Below, piece by piece: positions 13,979-21,018 of a DNA stretch of 23,307 nt. Position 1 is the first letter of the stretch. Each line of letters starts with the position of its first letter. This stretch comes from Polyangiaceae bacterium. Its GTDB lineage: Bacteria > Myxococcota > Polyangia > Polyangiales > Polyangiaceae. Location of the stretch: contig JAICTU010000082.1 of NCBI GenBank assembly GCA_025936205.1, forward strand, positions 1-23,307, in the 5' to 3' direction. Under the pieces are notes generated by a model that saw only the letters and a list, made by a program, of their open reading frames with translations, made no database searches and was not told where the DNA came from. A program made the translations under genes and the position numbers.

Positions 13979-14623
13979 ATGAACGAGTCCAAGCGAGACG
14001 GGGTAGAGATCGAGGCCGAGCAGGAGCGCGATGAAGAGGACGCGCCGGTAACGGATGCGGACGACGCTGCCGCCGGGGGCGAGGCTCGCGGTCGCAGCCG
14101 CCGGCGGCGCCCCGGCCGGGGAGGGCCCCGCGCACAGGAGGCGGAAGTGGTGCCGGCCGACGAGCGAAGCCGAGAGGCCCTGGAGTTTGCGCGCGATATC
14201 ATCGCCAAGATGGGCATGGACTGTGACGTTCGCCTGCAGCGGCGGGACGAGGAGGATGGCGACATCCACATCCAGGTCACGGGTCCCGACGCCGGGCGCA
14301 TCATCGGCAAGAAGGGCCAAGTGCTGGCCGCCGTGCAGTTCATCGTCAATCGAGCCATGAACCGGCCCGGCCTGGAGCGCCGCTATGTGAGCGTCGACGC
14401 CGACGGCTATCGCAGCCGTCGCGAAGATTCGCTGGCGAACATGGCGCGTCGCCTGGGTCGGCAAGCGGTCAGCGATGGCCAGATCATCACCTTTGAGCCC
14501 ATGAGCCCGCGAGATCGTCGGGTGGTGCACCTGGCGCTGGCCAAATTCGACGGCGTCGTCACCAAGAGCGAAGGCGAAGGCGACGATCGTCGAGTCCAGA
14601 TCATCCCGGTCCGCCGCGGCTGA
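13979..14623 (+). CDS. khpB: RNA-binding protein KhpB/Jag (KH and R3H domains)
   Basis: 214 residues from the ATG at 13979, which has a strong AAGGAAAGG upstream; the open frame extends upstream inside yidC but has no support. The N-terminal ~55 residues are acidic then Arg/Gly-rich (GRSRRRRPGRGGPR) and replace the Jag_N domain found in Firmicutes. The KH part (about 60-135) has GRIIGKKGQVLAAVQFIVN, the GxxG RNA-binding loop. The R3H part follows with RREDSLANMARR and FEPMSPRDRRVVHLALAKFDGV. KhpB is a conserved RNA chaperone whose gene usually follows yidC, as here. Confidence 0.94.
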   Translation: MNESKRDGVEIEAEQERDEEDAPVTDADDAAAGGEARGRSRRRRPGRGGPRAQEAEVVPADERSREALEFARDIIAKMGMDCDVRLQRRDEEDGDIHIQVTGPDAGRIIGKKGQVLAAVQFIVNRAMNRPGLERRYVSVDADGYRSRREDSLANMARRLGRQAVSDGQIITFEPMSPRDRRVVHLALAKFDGVVTKSEGEGDDRRVQIIPVRRG

Positions 14624-14634
14624 ACCCACGCGAT

Positions 14635-14693
14635 CCGCCCCGCGCCCCCTGCGCCCCTCATGGGCTGAGCGGTGGCGGGGCAGGGCGGGGCGG
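14635..14693. terminator. Candidate terminator after khpB
   Basis: CCGCCCCGC (14635-14643) is the exact reverse complement of GCGGGGCGG (14685-14693). The 41-nt loop is long, but a pyrimidine-rich CTTCTCTTCCCC follows. It closes the rpmG-khpB cluster. Confidence 0.4.
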
Positions 14694-14751
14694 CTTCTCT
14701 TCCCCTACATCCGAGTCGCCGAGCGATCCGGCGTCTGCTGTGTGGACTCTT

Positions 14752-14770
14752 GCGAACGGCGGCTGTTCGC
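14752..14770. promoter_or_regulatory. Inverted repeat upstream of the LpoB-like gene
   Basis: GCGAAC-N7-GTTCGC has 6-bp perfect arms and ends 40 bp before the ATG at 14811. The position fits an operator in the promoter or 5' leader. GAAC/GTTC half-sites occur in some LexA boxes, but the spacing differs from the known N4 form, so I do not assign a regulator. Confidence 0.35.
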
Positions 14771-14810
14771 GGCAGGCTCCCGGCCGTCGTTGTAGGAAAG
14801 GGAAGATCTC

Positions 14811-15431
14811 ATGTCGAAACGTCGGGCGATGCAGTCGGTAGCCATCACGCTCACGGGGCTCATGCTCATGGGCGCCACCGTCACGGCCTGTGGCGGCGGT
14901 GCGAAGGCCGTGCGCGGCTCGGATGTGAAGGGGCTGGACGACGCGGCCATGAGCACCGGGCTCGACAAGCGCGATCTGGAGCAGATGCTGCATGAGAACA
15001 TGGAGTCGCTGCAGAACTCGGCGCTGGTCAAGCGCTGGGAGGGCGAGAACCGCCCGGCAGTGGCCGTGCTCTCGATGCGCAACGACACCAGCGAGCACAT
15101 CGACAGCGTGCTGCAGGCGCTGATCACGGACGTCGAGACACAGCTGGTGAATGCCGGTCACGTGCGCGTGATCAGCCGCGATTCGCAGCCGGAGATGATC
15201 GCCGAGGTCAACAAGCAGCAGTCGGACGCCTTCGACGCGTCCACGGTCGCGCGTCTGGGCCAGCAGGTGGGGGCCCGCTACTTCGTGACGGGTCGCGTCT
15301 ACAACGCGGACGAGCGGCAGAGTGGTGAGCGGCGCGTGCAGTACTTCCTGTTCATGCGCGTACTCGATGTGCAGACGGGTGACATCCTCTGGCAGAACAA
15401 GGCCGACGTCACCAAGGCGATCGTCAAGTAA
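14811..15431 (+). CDS. lpoB: LpoB-like lipoprotein (penicillin-binding protein activator family)
   Basis: 206 residues; AGGGAAGA lies 5 bp before the ATG. The signal peptide ends in GATVTAC with Cys27 the lipidation site. The mature part has the LpoB/CsgG-like fold markers: RPAVAVLSMRNDTSEHIDSVLQALITDVETQL, HVRVISRD, ARLGQQVGARYFVTGRVYNAD and LDVQTGDILWQNKADVTK. In Enterobacteria LpoB is an outer-membrane lipoprotein that crosses the periplasm to activate PBP1B. The long disordered linker of E. coli LpoB is short here, so the partner may differ. The next gene encodes a COG3014-like lipoprotein, a partner also seen beside LpoB homologues elsewhere (my recollection of family context). Confidence 0.82.
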   Translation: MSKRRAMQSVAITLTGLMLMGATVTACGGGAKAVRGSDVKGLDDAAMSTGLDKRDLEQMLHENMESLQNSALVKRWEGENRPAVAVLSMRNDTSEHIDSVLQALITDVETQLVNAGHVRVISRDSQPEMIAEVNKQQSDAFDASTVARLGQQVGARYFVTGRVYNADERQSGERRVQYFLFMRVLDVQTGDILWQNKADVTKAIVK

Positions 15432-15437
15432 CTCGCT

Positions 15438-15476
15438 GGCGCCGGCGCCGCGCCTGCGATCGCCAAGGGTGATCGC
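15438..15476. terminator. Hairpins between the two lipoprotein genes
   Basis: GGCGCCGGCGCC (15438-15449) is a perfect 12-bp palindrome. GCGATCGCC-AAG-GGTGATCGC (15456-15476) forms a 9-bp stem with one G-U pair and a 3-nt loop. A short T-run (TTTTGT) appears 20 bp later. Together they may attenuate transcription between the genes. Confidence 0.4.
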
Positions 15477-15500
15477 GGGAGGGCGGCTCCGGCGTTTTGT

Positions 15501-16916
15501 ATGTCAAGCACGAGGTCTGCGGAGATGGGTGCGCGCTCGATACTGATTCTGCGGGGACACCCCGCGCCCCGAGCACGGCGAACGAAGCGGGGGATGTCCT
15601 GGGCAGCGGTGTCGCTGCTGGTCGTGGGCTTGGCGAGCGGCTGCGCGAGTCACTCGGACCACACCAAGGCGGCGCGCTCCGCTCTGGACGCGGGCAACGC
15701 CCAGAAGGCGCTGCAGCTGTACAACAAGCGGCTGGAGGTCGATGACGCCAAGGACCTGCCGAAAAATGTGGGCGGCGACAACACGGTCCTGATCCTGGAC
15801 CGCGCCATGATCTTGCAGCAGCTCCAGAACTACAAGCTGTCGAGCCGGGATCTGGAGGTGGCCGACAAGCAAATCGAGGTGCTCGATTTCAGCCGGAAAG
15901 CCATCGACGACATCGGCAAGTACCTGTTCTCGGACTCGACCGGTCCCTACAAGGCGCCCTTTTACGAGAAGCTGCTGATCAACACGCAGAACATGCTCAA
16001 CTACCTGCAGCAGCAGGATCTCAACGGCGCGCGCATCGAGGCGCGGCGCCTGGCTGTGATGCAGAGCTTCATCTCCGATCACGCGGGCGAGGGCGCCTCG
16101 CTGATCGGACCGGGTAGTTATTTCGCGGGCTTCATCTTCGAGAAGAGCGGCGACGCACAGGAGGCGCTGCGCTACTACGACGAGGCGCTTCAATTCGCCG
16201 ACTTCAAGAACCTGGCACCGGTGGTGCGGCGCCTCGCGGCCAAGGGCAGCTATCGCACCAAGCGCATTCAAGCGATCTTGGACGCGGGCTCCGCGGGCGG
16301 CACCGAGGAAGCGCCGACGGAGCTGCTGGTGGTGGTCAATCACGGCCGCGTGCCGGCCAAAATCCCCAAGCGCATCCCGATCGGTCTCGCGCTCACCTAT
16401 GCCAGCACCTTCATCAGCCCCGCCAGCGCGGCGCAGGCGAATCAGCTGGCGGCGCAGGGCCTCGTGACCTGGATCAACTATCCCGCGCTCGAGAAGGAGG
16501 AAAAGGCCTTCATCCCCGAGCTGATCGTGGATGGCAAGGATCAGCCGATCGAGCTGGGCCTGGCGGTGGACAGCGAGGCCGTGAAGGCCTGGGATGAAGC
16601 GCGCGGAGCGCTGGTCGCATCCGCCATCACGCGCATGATCACGCGCGTCCTCGCTGGAGAAGTGGCGCGCAAGGCCAGCGGCGGCGGCACGCTCGGGGCC
16701 CTGCTCAGCCTCGGCACCCAGGCCGCGCTCGTCGCGAACGACGTACCCGACACGCGCAGCTGGGCGACCCTACCCGCGCGCATCGGCATCGGCCGCATCA
16801 CGCTCCCCCCCGGCAAACACGATGTGGAAGTCGTGGTGGGCCCCGACCGGCGCAAGCAGACAGTGGAGATTGCGCCGGGGGGCTACGCGGTGGTCGGCGT
16901 GACGGACTTGCGCTGA
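15501..16916 (+). CDS. COG3014-like repeat lipoprotein
   Basis: 471 residues from the ATG at 15501. ATGs at 15525 and 15594 are alternatives; the last gives a compact lipoprotein signal (MSWAAVSLLVVGLASGC) and leaves the dispersed hairpin outside the gene. After the lipidation Cys come TPR-like helices: TKAARSALDAGNAQKALQLYNKRLE, then a long helical region (VLILDRAMILQQLQNYKLSSRDLEVADKQIEVLD; NMLNYLQQQDLNGARIEARRLAVMQSF; GDAQEALRYYDEAL). The C-terminal ~190 residues are beta-rich (TELLVVVNHGRVPAKIPKRIPIGLALTY; GKHDVEVVVGPDRRKQTVEIAPGGYAVVGV). The order matches uncharacterised COG3014 lipoproteins, as I recall them. The role is unknown; the position next to an LpoB-like gene suggests an envelope assembly function. 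Confidence 0.72.
   Translation: MSSTRSAEMGARSILILRGHPAPRARRTKRGMSWAAVSLLVVGLASGCASHSDHTKAARSALDAGNAQKALQLYNKRLEVDDAKDLPKNVGGDNTVLILDRAMILQQLQNYKLSSRDLEVADKQIEVLDFSRKAIDDIGKYLFSDSTGPYKAPFYEKLLINTQNMLNYLQQQDLNGARIEARRLAVMQSFISDHAGEGASLIGPGSYFAGFIFEKSGDAQEALRYYDEALQFADFKNLAPVVRRLAAKGSYRTKRIQAILDAGSAGGTEEAPTELLVVVNHGRVPAKIPKRIPIGLALTYASTFISPASAAQANQLAAQGLVTWINYPALEKEEKAFIPELIVDGKDQPIELGLAVDSEAVKAWDEARGALVASAITRMITRVLAGEVARKASGGGTLGALLSLGTQAALVANDVPDTRSWATLPARIGIGRITLPPGKHDVEVVVGPDRRKQTVEIAPGGYAVVGVTDLR
15551..15573. repeat. Dispersed GC hairpin element, copy B
   Basis: GCGGGG-ACA-CCCCGC (15551-15565), the reverse complement of GCGGGG-TGT-CCCCGC, is followed by GCCCCGAG. The 23-bp block matches the reverse complement of 589-611 with two differences. 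It encodes RGHPAPRA in the poorly supported leader of the COG3014-like gene. Confidence 0.6.
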
Positions 16917-16940
16917 GCGCAGCAGGTGGTTGAGCGCCGC

Positions 16941-16974
16941 CGGCAGCTCAGCGCAGCCGGCAGCTCAGCGCAGC
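16941..16974. repeat. Perfect 17-bp tandem duplication
   Basis: CGGCAGCTCAGCGCAGC occurs at 16941-16957 and again at 16958-16974 without a mismatch. It lies in the gap between convergent genes; the second copy provides the TGA stop (16967-16965, minus strand) and the last codons of the CBS protein. Confidence 0.9.
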
Positions 16975-17411
16975 GAATCGGGCATCATGACGGATTCCGG
17001 CAACGAATCCGTCAGAGCGTCGGACAGCGCCCGCAGAGCATCGGTCGTGGTGAAGACGCCCACCACTTTGCCTTGCTGCGTGACCAGCGCCGAGCCCCAC
17101 TTGTGCTTGGACATCTCGCGTGCCGCGACGTCCAGCGCCTCGTCCGGGCCGACCGTATAGTACTCGGTGACCATCACCGATTCGACTTTGATCGGACGCA
17201 CCACGGCGGGCTCCAGCGACTCCACGAGCTTGAGATCGCTCTTGAACAGCACGCCGAGCAGCTTTCCGTCGCGTAGCACCGGCAGGTGCCGGACATCGTG
17301 CTCACGCATGCGCTCATATGCGAGCAACACGCTCTCCTCGGGCGACGCGAAGTGCTGGGCCTGCGTCATGTACTTCTGGATGGGAATACGCCGCGCTGTG
17401 GTCATGCGCAT
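16965..17411 (-). CDS. Small two-CBS-domain protein
   Basis: 148 residues from the ATG at 17411 (a second ATG follows at 17405). The open frame continues upstream through the next gene but only in a shadow frame. CBS domain 1 covers about 14-75: IPIQKYMTQAQHFASPEESVLLAYERMREHDVRHLPVLRDGKLLGVLFKSDL. CBS domain 2 covers about 83-140: VESVMVTEYYTVGPDEALDVAAREMSKHKWGSALVTQQGKVVGVFTTTDALRAL. Paired CBS domains bind adenosyl ligands such as AMP or ATP and act as energy sensors, usually attached to or partnering another protein. There is no attached effector domain here. It lies 26 bp downstream of the Pro/Ala-rich gene and is likely co-transcribed with it. Confidence 0.9.
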   Translation of the reverse strand: MRMTTARRIPIQKYMTQAQHFASPEESVLLAYERMREHDVRHLPVLRDGKLLGVLFKSDLKLVESLEPAVVRPIKVESVMVTEYYTVGPDEALDVAAREMSKHKWGSALVTQQGKVVGVFTTTDALRALSDALTDSLPESVMMPDSLR

Positions 17412-17428
17412 AGCGTAATCTGCCCCAG

Positions 17429-17447
17429 GACGGGACGCTATCCCGTC
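17429..17447. other. Hairpin at the end of the Pro/Ala-rich gene
   Basis: GACGGGA (17429-17435) pairs perfectly with TCCCGTC (17441-17447) around 5 nt. The loop includes part of the TAG stop of the upstream gene (minus strand). It lies 17 bp before the CBS start, so it may set relative expression rather than end transcription. Confidence 0.35.
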
Positions 17448-18823
17448 TTCTCGGCGAGCCCCTTGCCGCGCGAGAGACGCTGCTCGATCTGCTCGGTGCA
17501 GCTGCGCACATCCAGGCGCAAGGTCCGCAAGTGGGCTTCCACGCGTTGTTGCATTTCCGGGGTCTCGCGCACGCCAAAGAGTGCGCAGACCCGTCCGGAG
17601 AACTCTTCCCGCGGACTTTCCGTGGCGAGATAGCGGCTGAGCTCCGAGACCGGCATCGTCTGATCGAGCAGCGCTTGCACGCAAGCCCCTTGAACGACCA
17701 GAATCGATTGCATCTGCGGCAGGCTCGTCCGCGTGAGTGCCTCGTACAGGACGTAGCACACGTACACGCACGCCTCACCCACCAGGCCGCGTCGCAATTC
17801 TTCATCCGCTCGGCCGTCGAGCAGCGACAGCGGATCGTTGATGGTGCCGTGCAGCGCTCCGAGGGTGGCGAACAGGACGTCCGCGGCGGCATCGCGAACC
17901 GGCTGAGCCAGGGCTCGGCCGACCGCTTCCGCGCCATCGCCCGGGGTCTGTTCGAGCGCCGTGGAGAAGCCGGACTTGCTGCGCACGATGCGCGTGTCGA
18001 CCGCCGGCACGACGCCACTCACCATACGCGACGCTGCCGAGGCGCTGCTGGGGGGCGCGGGGGTCGCCGTCGCAGGCTTGCTCGCGACGGGAGCAGCGGT
18101 ACGGGAGGAGCCGGCGCTGTAGCGAGTCGACGATACGCCCGTGGCGTTACCCGGCGGCCTCGCGTTGGGCAGGCCCGGAGTCGGAGCCGGACGAGCTGCC
18201 GGCACTGCGGGGGCAGTGACGCGGCTCGAGGGCGGGGGAGCAGCAGCCGGCGCTCGCGCCGTGGTCGCGGCCGTCGGGGGTGGCTTCAGCGTGGGCTGCG
18301 GAACGGCCACTTGACTGGCCATACTGGGCCGAGCCGGGGCGGCGCTCGAGCTCGGAGGAGTGACCGAGCGCGCGTCCGGCTTGATCGTGGTGGCTGTATG
18401 TGCGCCCGCAGGCGACACGGCCTTCTCGCGCGTTTGCGACACGGCGGGCATGGCGGGAACGGTGGGATTCCCTTCGGGCTTCACCGCCAGCATCGAGCGG
18501 CTGCTTACCGCGCCCTTCTGCCAGACATGAAGTCCGATCAGTCGCACGTTCTTTTTTGGCAGTGTGCTCACCTGATCGGTGATGCGCTGATACAGCTCCT
18601 GCTCCTCGAAGGGCAGTTCGCCGTTGCTCAGCTCACACTCCACAACGCTCGCGAACGCCCGCGCGTACTGCATCATGATCTCTTCCGCTTCGGCGTTGTT
18701 CACCGGTTTGGGAAAGTTCAATGCTAGCTTGGCGCGAATCTTGAACCCGTCCATGGTCCGGGCGCTCGCCACGCGTTGCAGGGTCTCAACGTCACGCTTT
18801 TCGAACAAACCCCAGGCTGCCAC
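17438..18823 (-). CDS. Unrecognised protein: conserved N-domain, Pro/Ala-rich linker, helical C-domain
   Basis: 461 residues from a GTG at 18823 with AGGGA 5 bp upstream. I do not recognise the family. Residues about 20-105 alternate strands and helices (DGFKIRAKLALNFPKP; AEAEEIMMQYARAFASVVECEL; ELYQRITDQVSTLPKKNVRLIGLHVW). This order is reminiscent of an SPFH/band-7 core without its membrane anchor, but that is a weak inference. Residues about 120-300 are a low-complexity Pro/Ala/Ser/Thr linker, probably disordered. Residues about 310-461 are helical (AVGRALAQPVRDAAADVLFATLGALHG; EELRRGLVGEACVYVCYVLYEAL; RVEAHLRTLRLDVRSCTEQIEQRL). There is no signal peptide or membrane helix, so it is likely cytoplasmic. 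It lies between the ligand-sensor gene and the CBS gene on the same strand. Confidence 0.75.
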   Translation of the reverse strand: MAAWGLFEKRDVETLQRVASARTMDGFKIRAKLALNFPKPVNNAEAEEIMMQYARAFASVVECELSNGELPFEEQELYQRITDQVSTLPKKNVRLIGLHVWQKGAVSSRSMLAVKPEGNPTVPAMPAVSQTREKAVSPAGAHTATTIKPDARSVTPPSSSAAPARPSMASQVAVPQPTLKPPPTAATTARAPAAAPPPSSRVTAPAVPAARPAPTPGLPNARPPGNATGVSSTRYSAGSSRTAAPVASKPATATPAPPSSASAASRMVSGVVPAVDTRIVRSKSGFSTALEQTPGDGAEAVGRALAQPVRDAAADVLFATLGALHGTINDPLSLLDGRADEELRRGLVGEACVYVCYVLYEALTRTSLPQMQSILVVQGACVQALLDQTMPVSELSRYLATESPREEFSGRVCALFGVRETPEMQQRVEAHLRTLRLDVRSCTEQIEQRLSRGKGLAEKTG

Positions 18824-18973
18824 GCATCCCTGAAGAACGGACCCCGACCGTACTGGTTGAGAGGTATGTAAGTTAAAATCCCCGGCAGTTTGTTAGGTAT
18901 TTCTCGGTGTTGTGCTTTCCGCTGGCGTCCCATCGAGTGTCGCTTCGGAGCAGTGCAAATGTCTCTGAAATCA

Positions 18974-20710
18974 CTACGTCGAGGAGCTGCTGTCGAGGCC
19001 CGCGCCACCGATCGCCGCGCTCAGCGTGTCGCGCAATGACGCGTAGATGCGGCCGTCGCGAGGGCCGCTCTCGAACACGACATAGCCGAGCAGCTTTCGG
19101 CGCAACACCAGCGACTGCACCAGCCAGGTCACGCGCCGTGTGGGTTGGAGCAATGCTTCCGGCACCAACCGGCGCTCGGAAAACTCTCCGGGAGGATTGA
19201 GCTCAATCTGGCCATGCTGGATCAAGAGCGCTCCGCGCGCAGGTCCAGAGCCGTTCGACAGGGCCACGAAACAGCTGGGGACCTCGAGCTGGGTCAACGT
19301 TTCGCTCAAGGCGCGGCTCAGCTCGGTCCAGTCGATCGCATTCGAGATGCGCTGGGCCGCCATGCGCAGCGTCTGCGAGAGCGCCGCCTCGGCGAGCCAG
19401 CGCCGTGCCTGGCTCCGCTCCGCGAGCAGGCTGACCGACGAGCGCGCCATGTGCCACATCTCGTCGGCGCTGCGCCGCCACTTCGGATCCTGGCGCAGGC
19501 AGAGCGAGAAGTGCCGCCGCATGACTGTGATCACCTCCTGCCAGGCGCTGACGTCGGAGGTCGTCCCCTTGTCCATCTGGCCGATCACCTCCTCCAGGAA
19601 GGAGACGAAGCTTTGCCCCTGCAGCAGGCCGCGGCGCCGCCCCTGGATGTCGGTTGCGGCCTGGACCAGCAGCGTGTCGGCGAGCGAGGGCTCGCAGTCA
19701 AAGCCCGCCTCCTCGATCACGCGCCGGACGTCTGCAAGGATGCGCGGCAGCGCCAGACGATACGCTTCCTCGAAGCGCAGCGGCTCGAGCAGCTCGGGAT
19801 CGGCGAGCATCGGCGCCGCGCCGGCGTTGCTGCCGGAGAGCGAACGCGCGCCGCAGGATTCTCTCGGAATGAAGCTGGCATCGAGAAAGACCCGGCCCGG
19901 TAGGTCTTTCTCCGAGAGGCGTGCCACCACCTCGCGCAGCGCGCGCCGCCCCTGCTCGTAGAGCGGCTGCCGCACGGTGGCGAGCGACGGAGCCGCGAAG
20001 CGCGCCATCTGGATATCGTCGAAGCCCACCACCGCGACCTTCTGGGGCACGGCGACCTTGCGCTCGGCGAGCGCTCGCATCGCGCCGATCGCCATCAGAT
20101 CGCTGGCGCACATGAGCGCGTCAAAACCGAGCCGGCGGTCGTCGAGCAGCACCTTGACCGCATGAGCGCCGGAGGGCTCGAGAAAGTCGCCTTCGACCAC
20201 CAGGTCCGCTTCGTTGGCCAGGCGCAGATCCGCGACCGCCTCACCGTAAACTTGAAAGCGCTCCTGCGCCTCGTCGTTGCCGCGGGGTCCCTTGACGAAC
20301 GCGATGCGGCGGCGGCCGCAGGTCTGTGCCAGGTGCGTGAGCGCCTGCCGCACACCGGCGCGGTTGTCGACCGCCACCTCGACGGCGCCGGAGAGGTTGC
20401 CGCCGATGCTGCACACGGGCAGGTCCATGAAACGCTTGCAGAAGCCGCTCAGCGTCTCCATTCCGCAGTAGTTGGAGAGCGTGCCCGAGAGCACGATCAG
20501 CGCCTGGATGCCGTCGTTGGCGCAGAGCGAGTAAGCAGCATTGAGATGGGTCTGCGCGGGATCTGGAGCTTCCAGCTGGCCGCCGACGAAACATGTGACA
20601 TCGAGCTCCAGCGACTTCGCCTCCGCATCGATACCCAGCACGATCTGCTGCTGGTAGTCCTGCTCCAGCGTGTCGACGAACACGCCGATGTTGGTGCGTT
20701 GCGTCGTCAA
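18974..20710 (-). CDS. LacI/periplasmic-binding-type ligand sensor without HTH or output domain
   Basis: 578 residues from a TTG at 20710; AGGAAAGGG lies about 11 bp upstream. Residues about 6-285 form a type-1 periplasmic-binding fold as in LacI/GalR regulators: TNIGVFVDTLEQDYQQQIVLGI at the start, CGRRRIAFVKGPRGNDEAQERFQVY in the middle, and VPQKVAVVGFDDIQMARFAAPSLATVRQPLYEQGRRA at the end. The usual N-terminal HTH is missing, and so is a signal peptide. Residues about 300-480 are helical. The last ~100 (SCFVALSNGSGPARGALLIQHG; LVQSLVLRRKLLGYVVFESG) look GAF-like. Proteins with this front half often continue into a histidine kinase, GGDEF or AraC domain; this one stops after the GAF-like part. 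It probably binds a sugar-like ligand and acts through a partner. Confidence 0.8.
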   Translation of the reverse strand: MTTQRTNIGVFVDTLEQDYQQQIVLGIDAEAKSLELDVTCFVGGQLEAPDPAQTHLNAAYSLCANDGIQALIVLSGTLSNYCGMETLSGFCKRFMDLPVCSIGGNLSGAVEVAVDNRAGVRQALTHLAQTCGRRRIAFVKGPRGNDEAQERFQVYGEAVADLRLANEADLVVEGDFLEPSGAHAVKVLLDDRRLGFDALMCASDLMAIGAMRALAERKVAVPQKVAVVGFDDIQMARFAAPSLATVRQPLYEQGRRALREVVARLSEKDLPGRVFLDASFIPRESCGARSLSGSNAGAAPMLADPELLEPLRFEEAYRLALPRILADVRRVIEEAGFDCEPSLADTLLVQAATDIQGRRRGLLQGQSFVSFLEEVIGQMDKGTTSDVSAWQEVITVMRRHFSLCLRQDPKWRRSADEMWHMARSSVSLLAERSQARRWLAEAALSQTLRMAAQRISNAIDWTELSRALSETLTQLEVPSCFVALSNGSGPARGALLIQHGQIELNPPGEFSERRLVPEALLQPTRRVTWLVQSLVLRRKLLGYVVFESGPRDGRIYASLRDTLSAAIGGAGLDSSSST

Positions 20711-21018
20711 AGGTCTGTTGCCCTTTCCTGCGAGAAAGATGCTGGGTCGCCTGGCCGGCTAGAAATTCTCGACGCGGCGCTGGGCAACGAGAGGAACACG
20801 GCGGTGGTTCGACGGGGCACGGTGGCCGCGCCTGCGGAGGAAGAAGCGCGTGTGGTTTCGGAGCACTGCATCAGCTGGGACCTCTCGGCCAATTTTACAG
20901 CGCGTTTACAGCACCCCGTCGGTACGCCCCCGGAGGGAATGAAGGTTACAAAAACCCACAACTGAGCTCTCACATTTCCGGGCCATGTGCAGTAAACGGA
21001 CAAGCGCAGGGAAGAACC
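20711..21018. other. Divergent intergenic region with paired 8-bp direct repeats
   Basis: This 308-bp gap lies between the sensor gene (-) and the zinc-ribbon gene (+). TTTACAGC occurs at 20894-20901 and 20905-20912, 11 bp apart, so the two sites face the same side of the helix. That spacing is common for tandem response-regulator sites. No clear promoter boxes or coding sequence were found. Confidence 0.35.

Noticed and set aside
14752..14770. LexA box
   Set aside because: Half-sites fit only loosely and the 7-bp spacing does not match the GAAC-N4-GTTC form; no LexA-type gene context.
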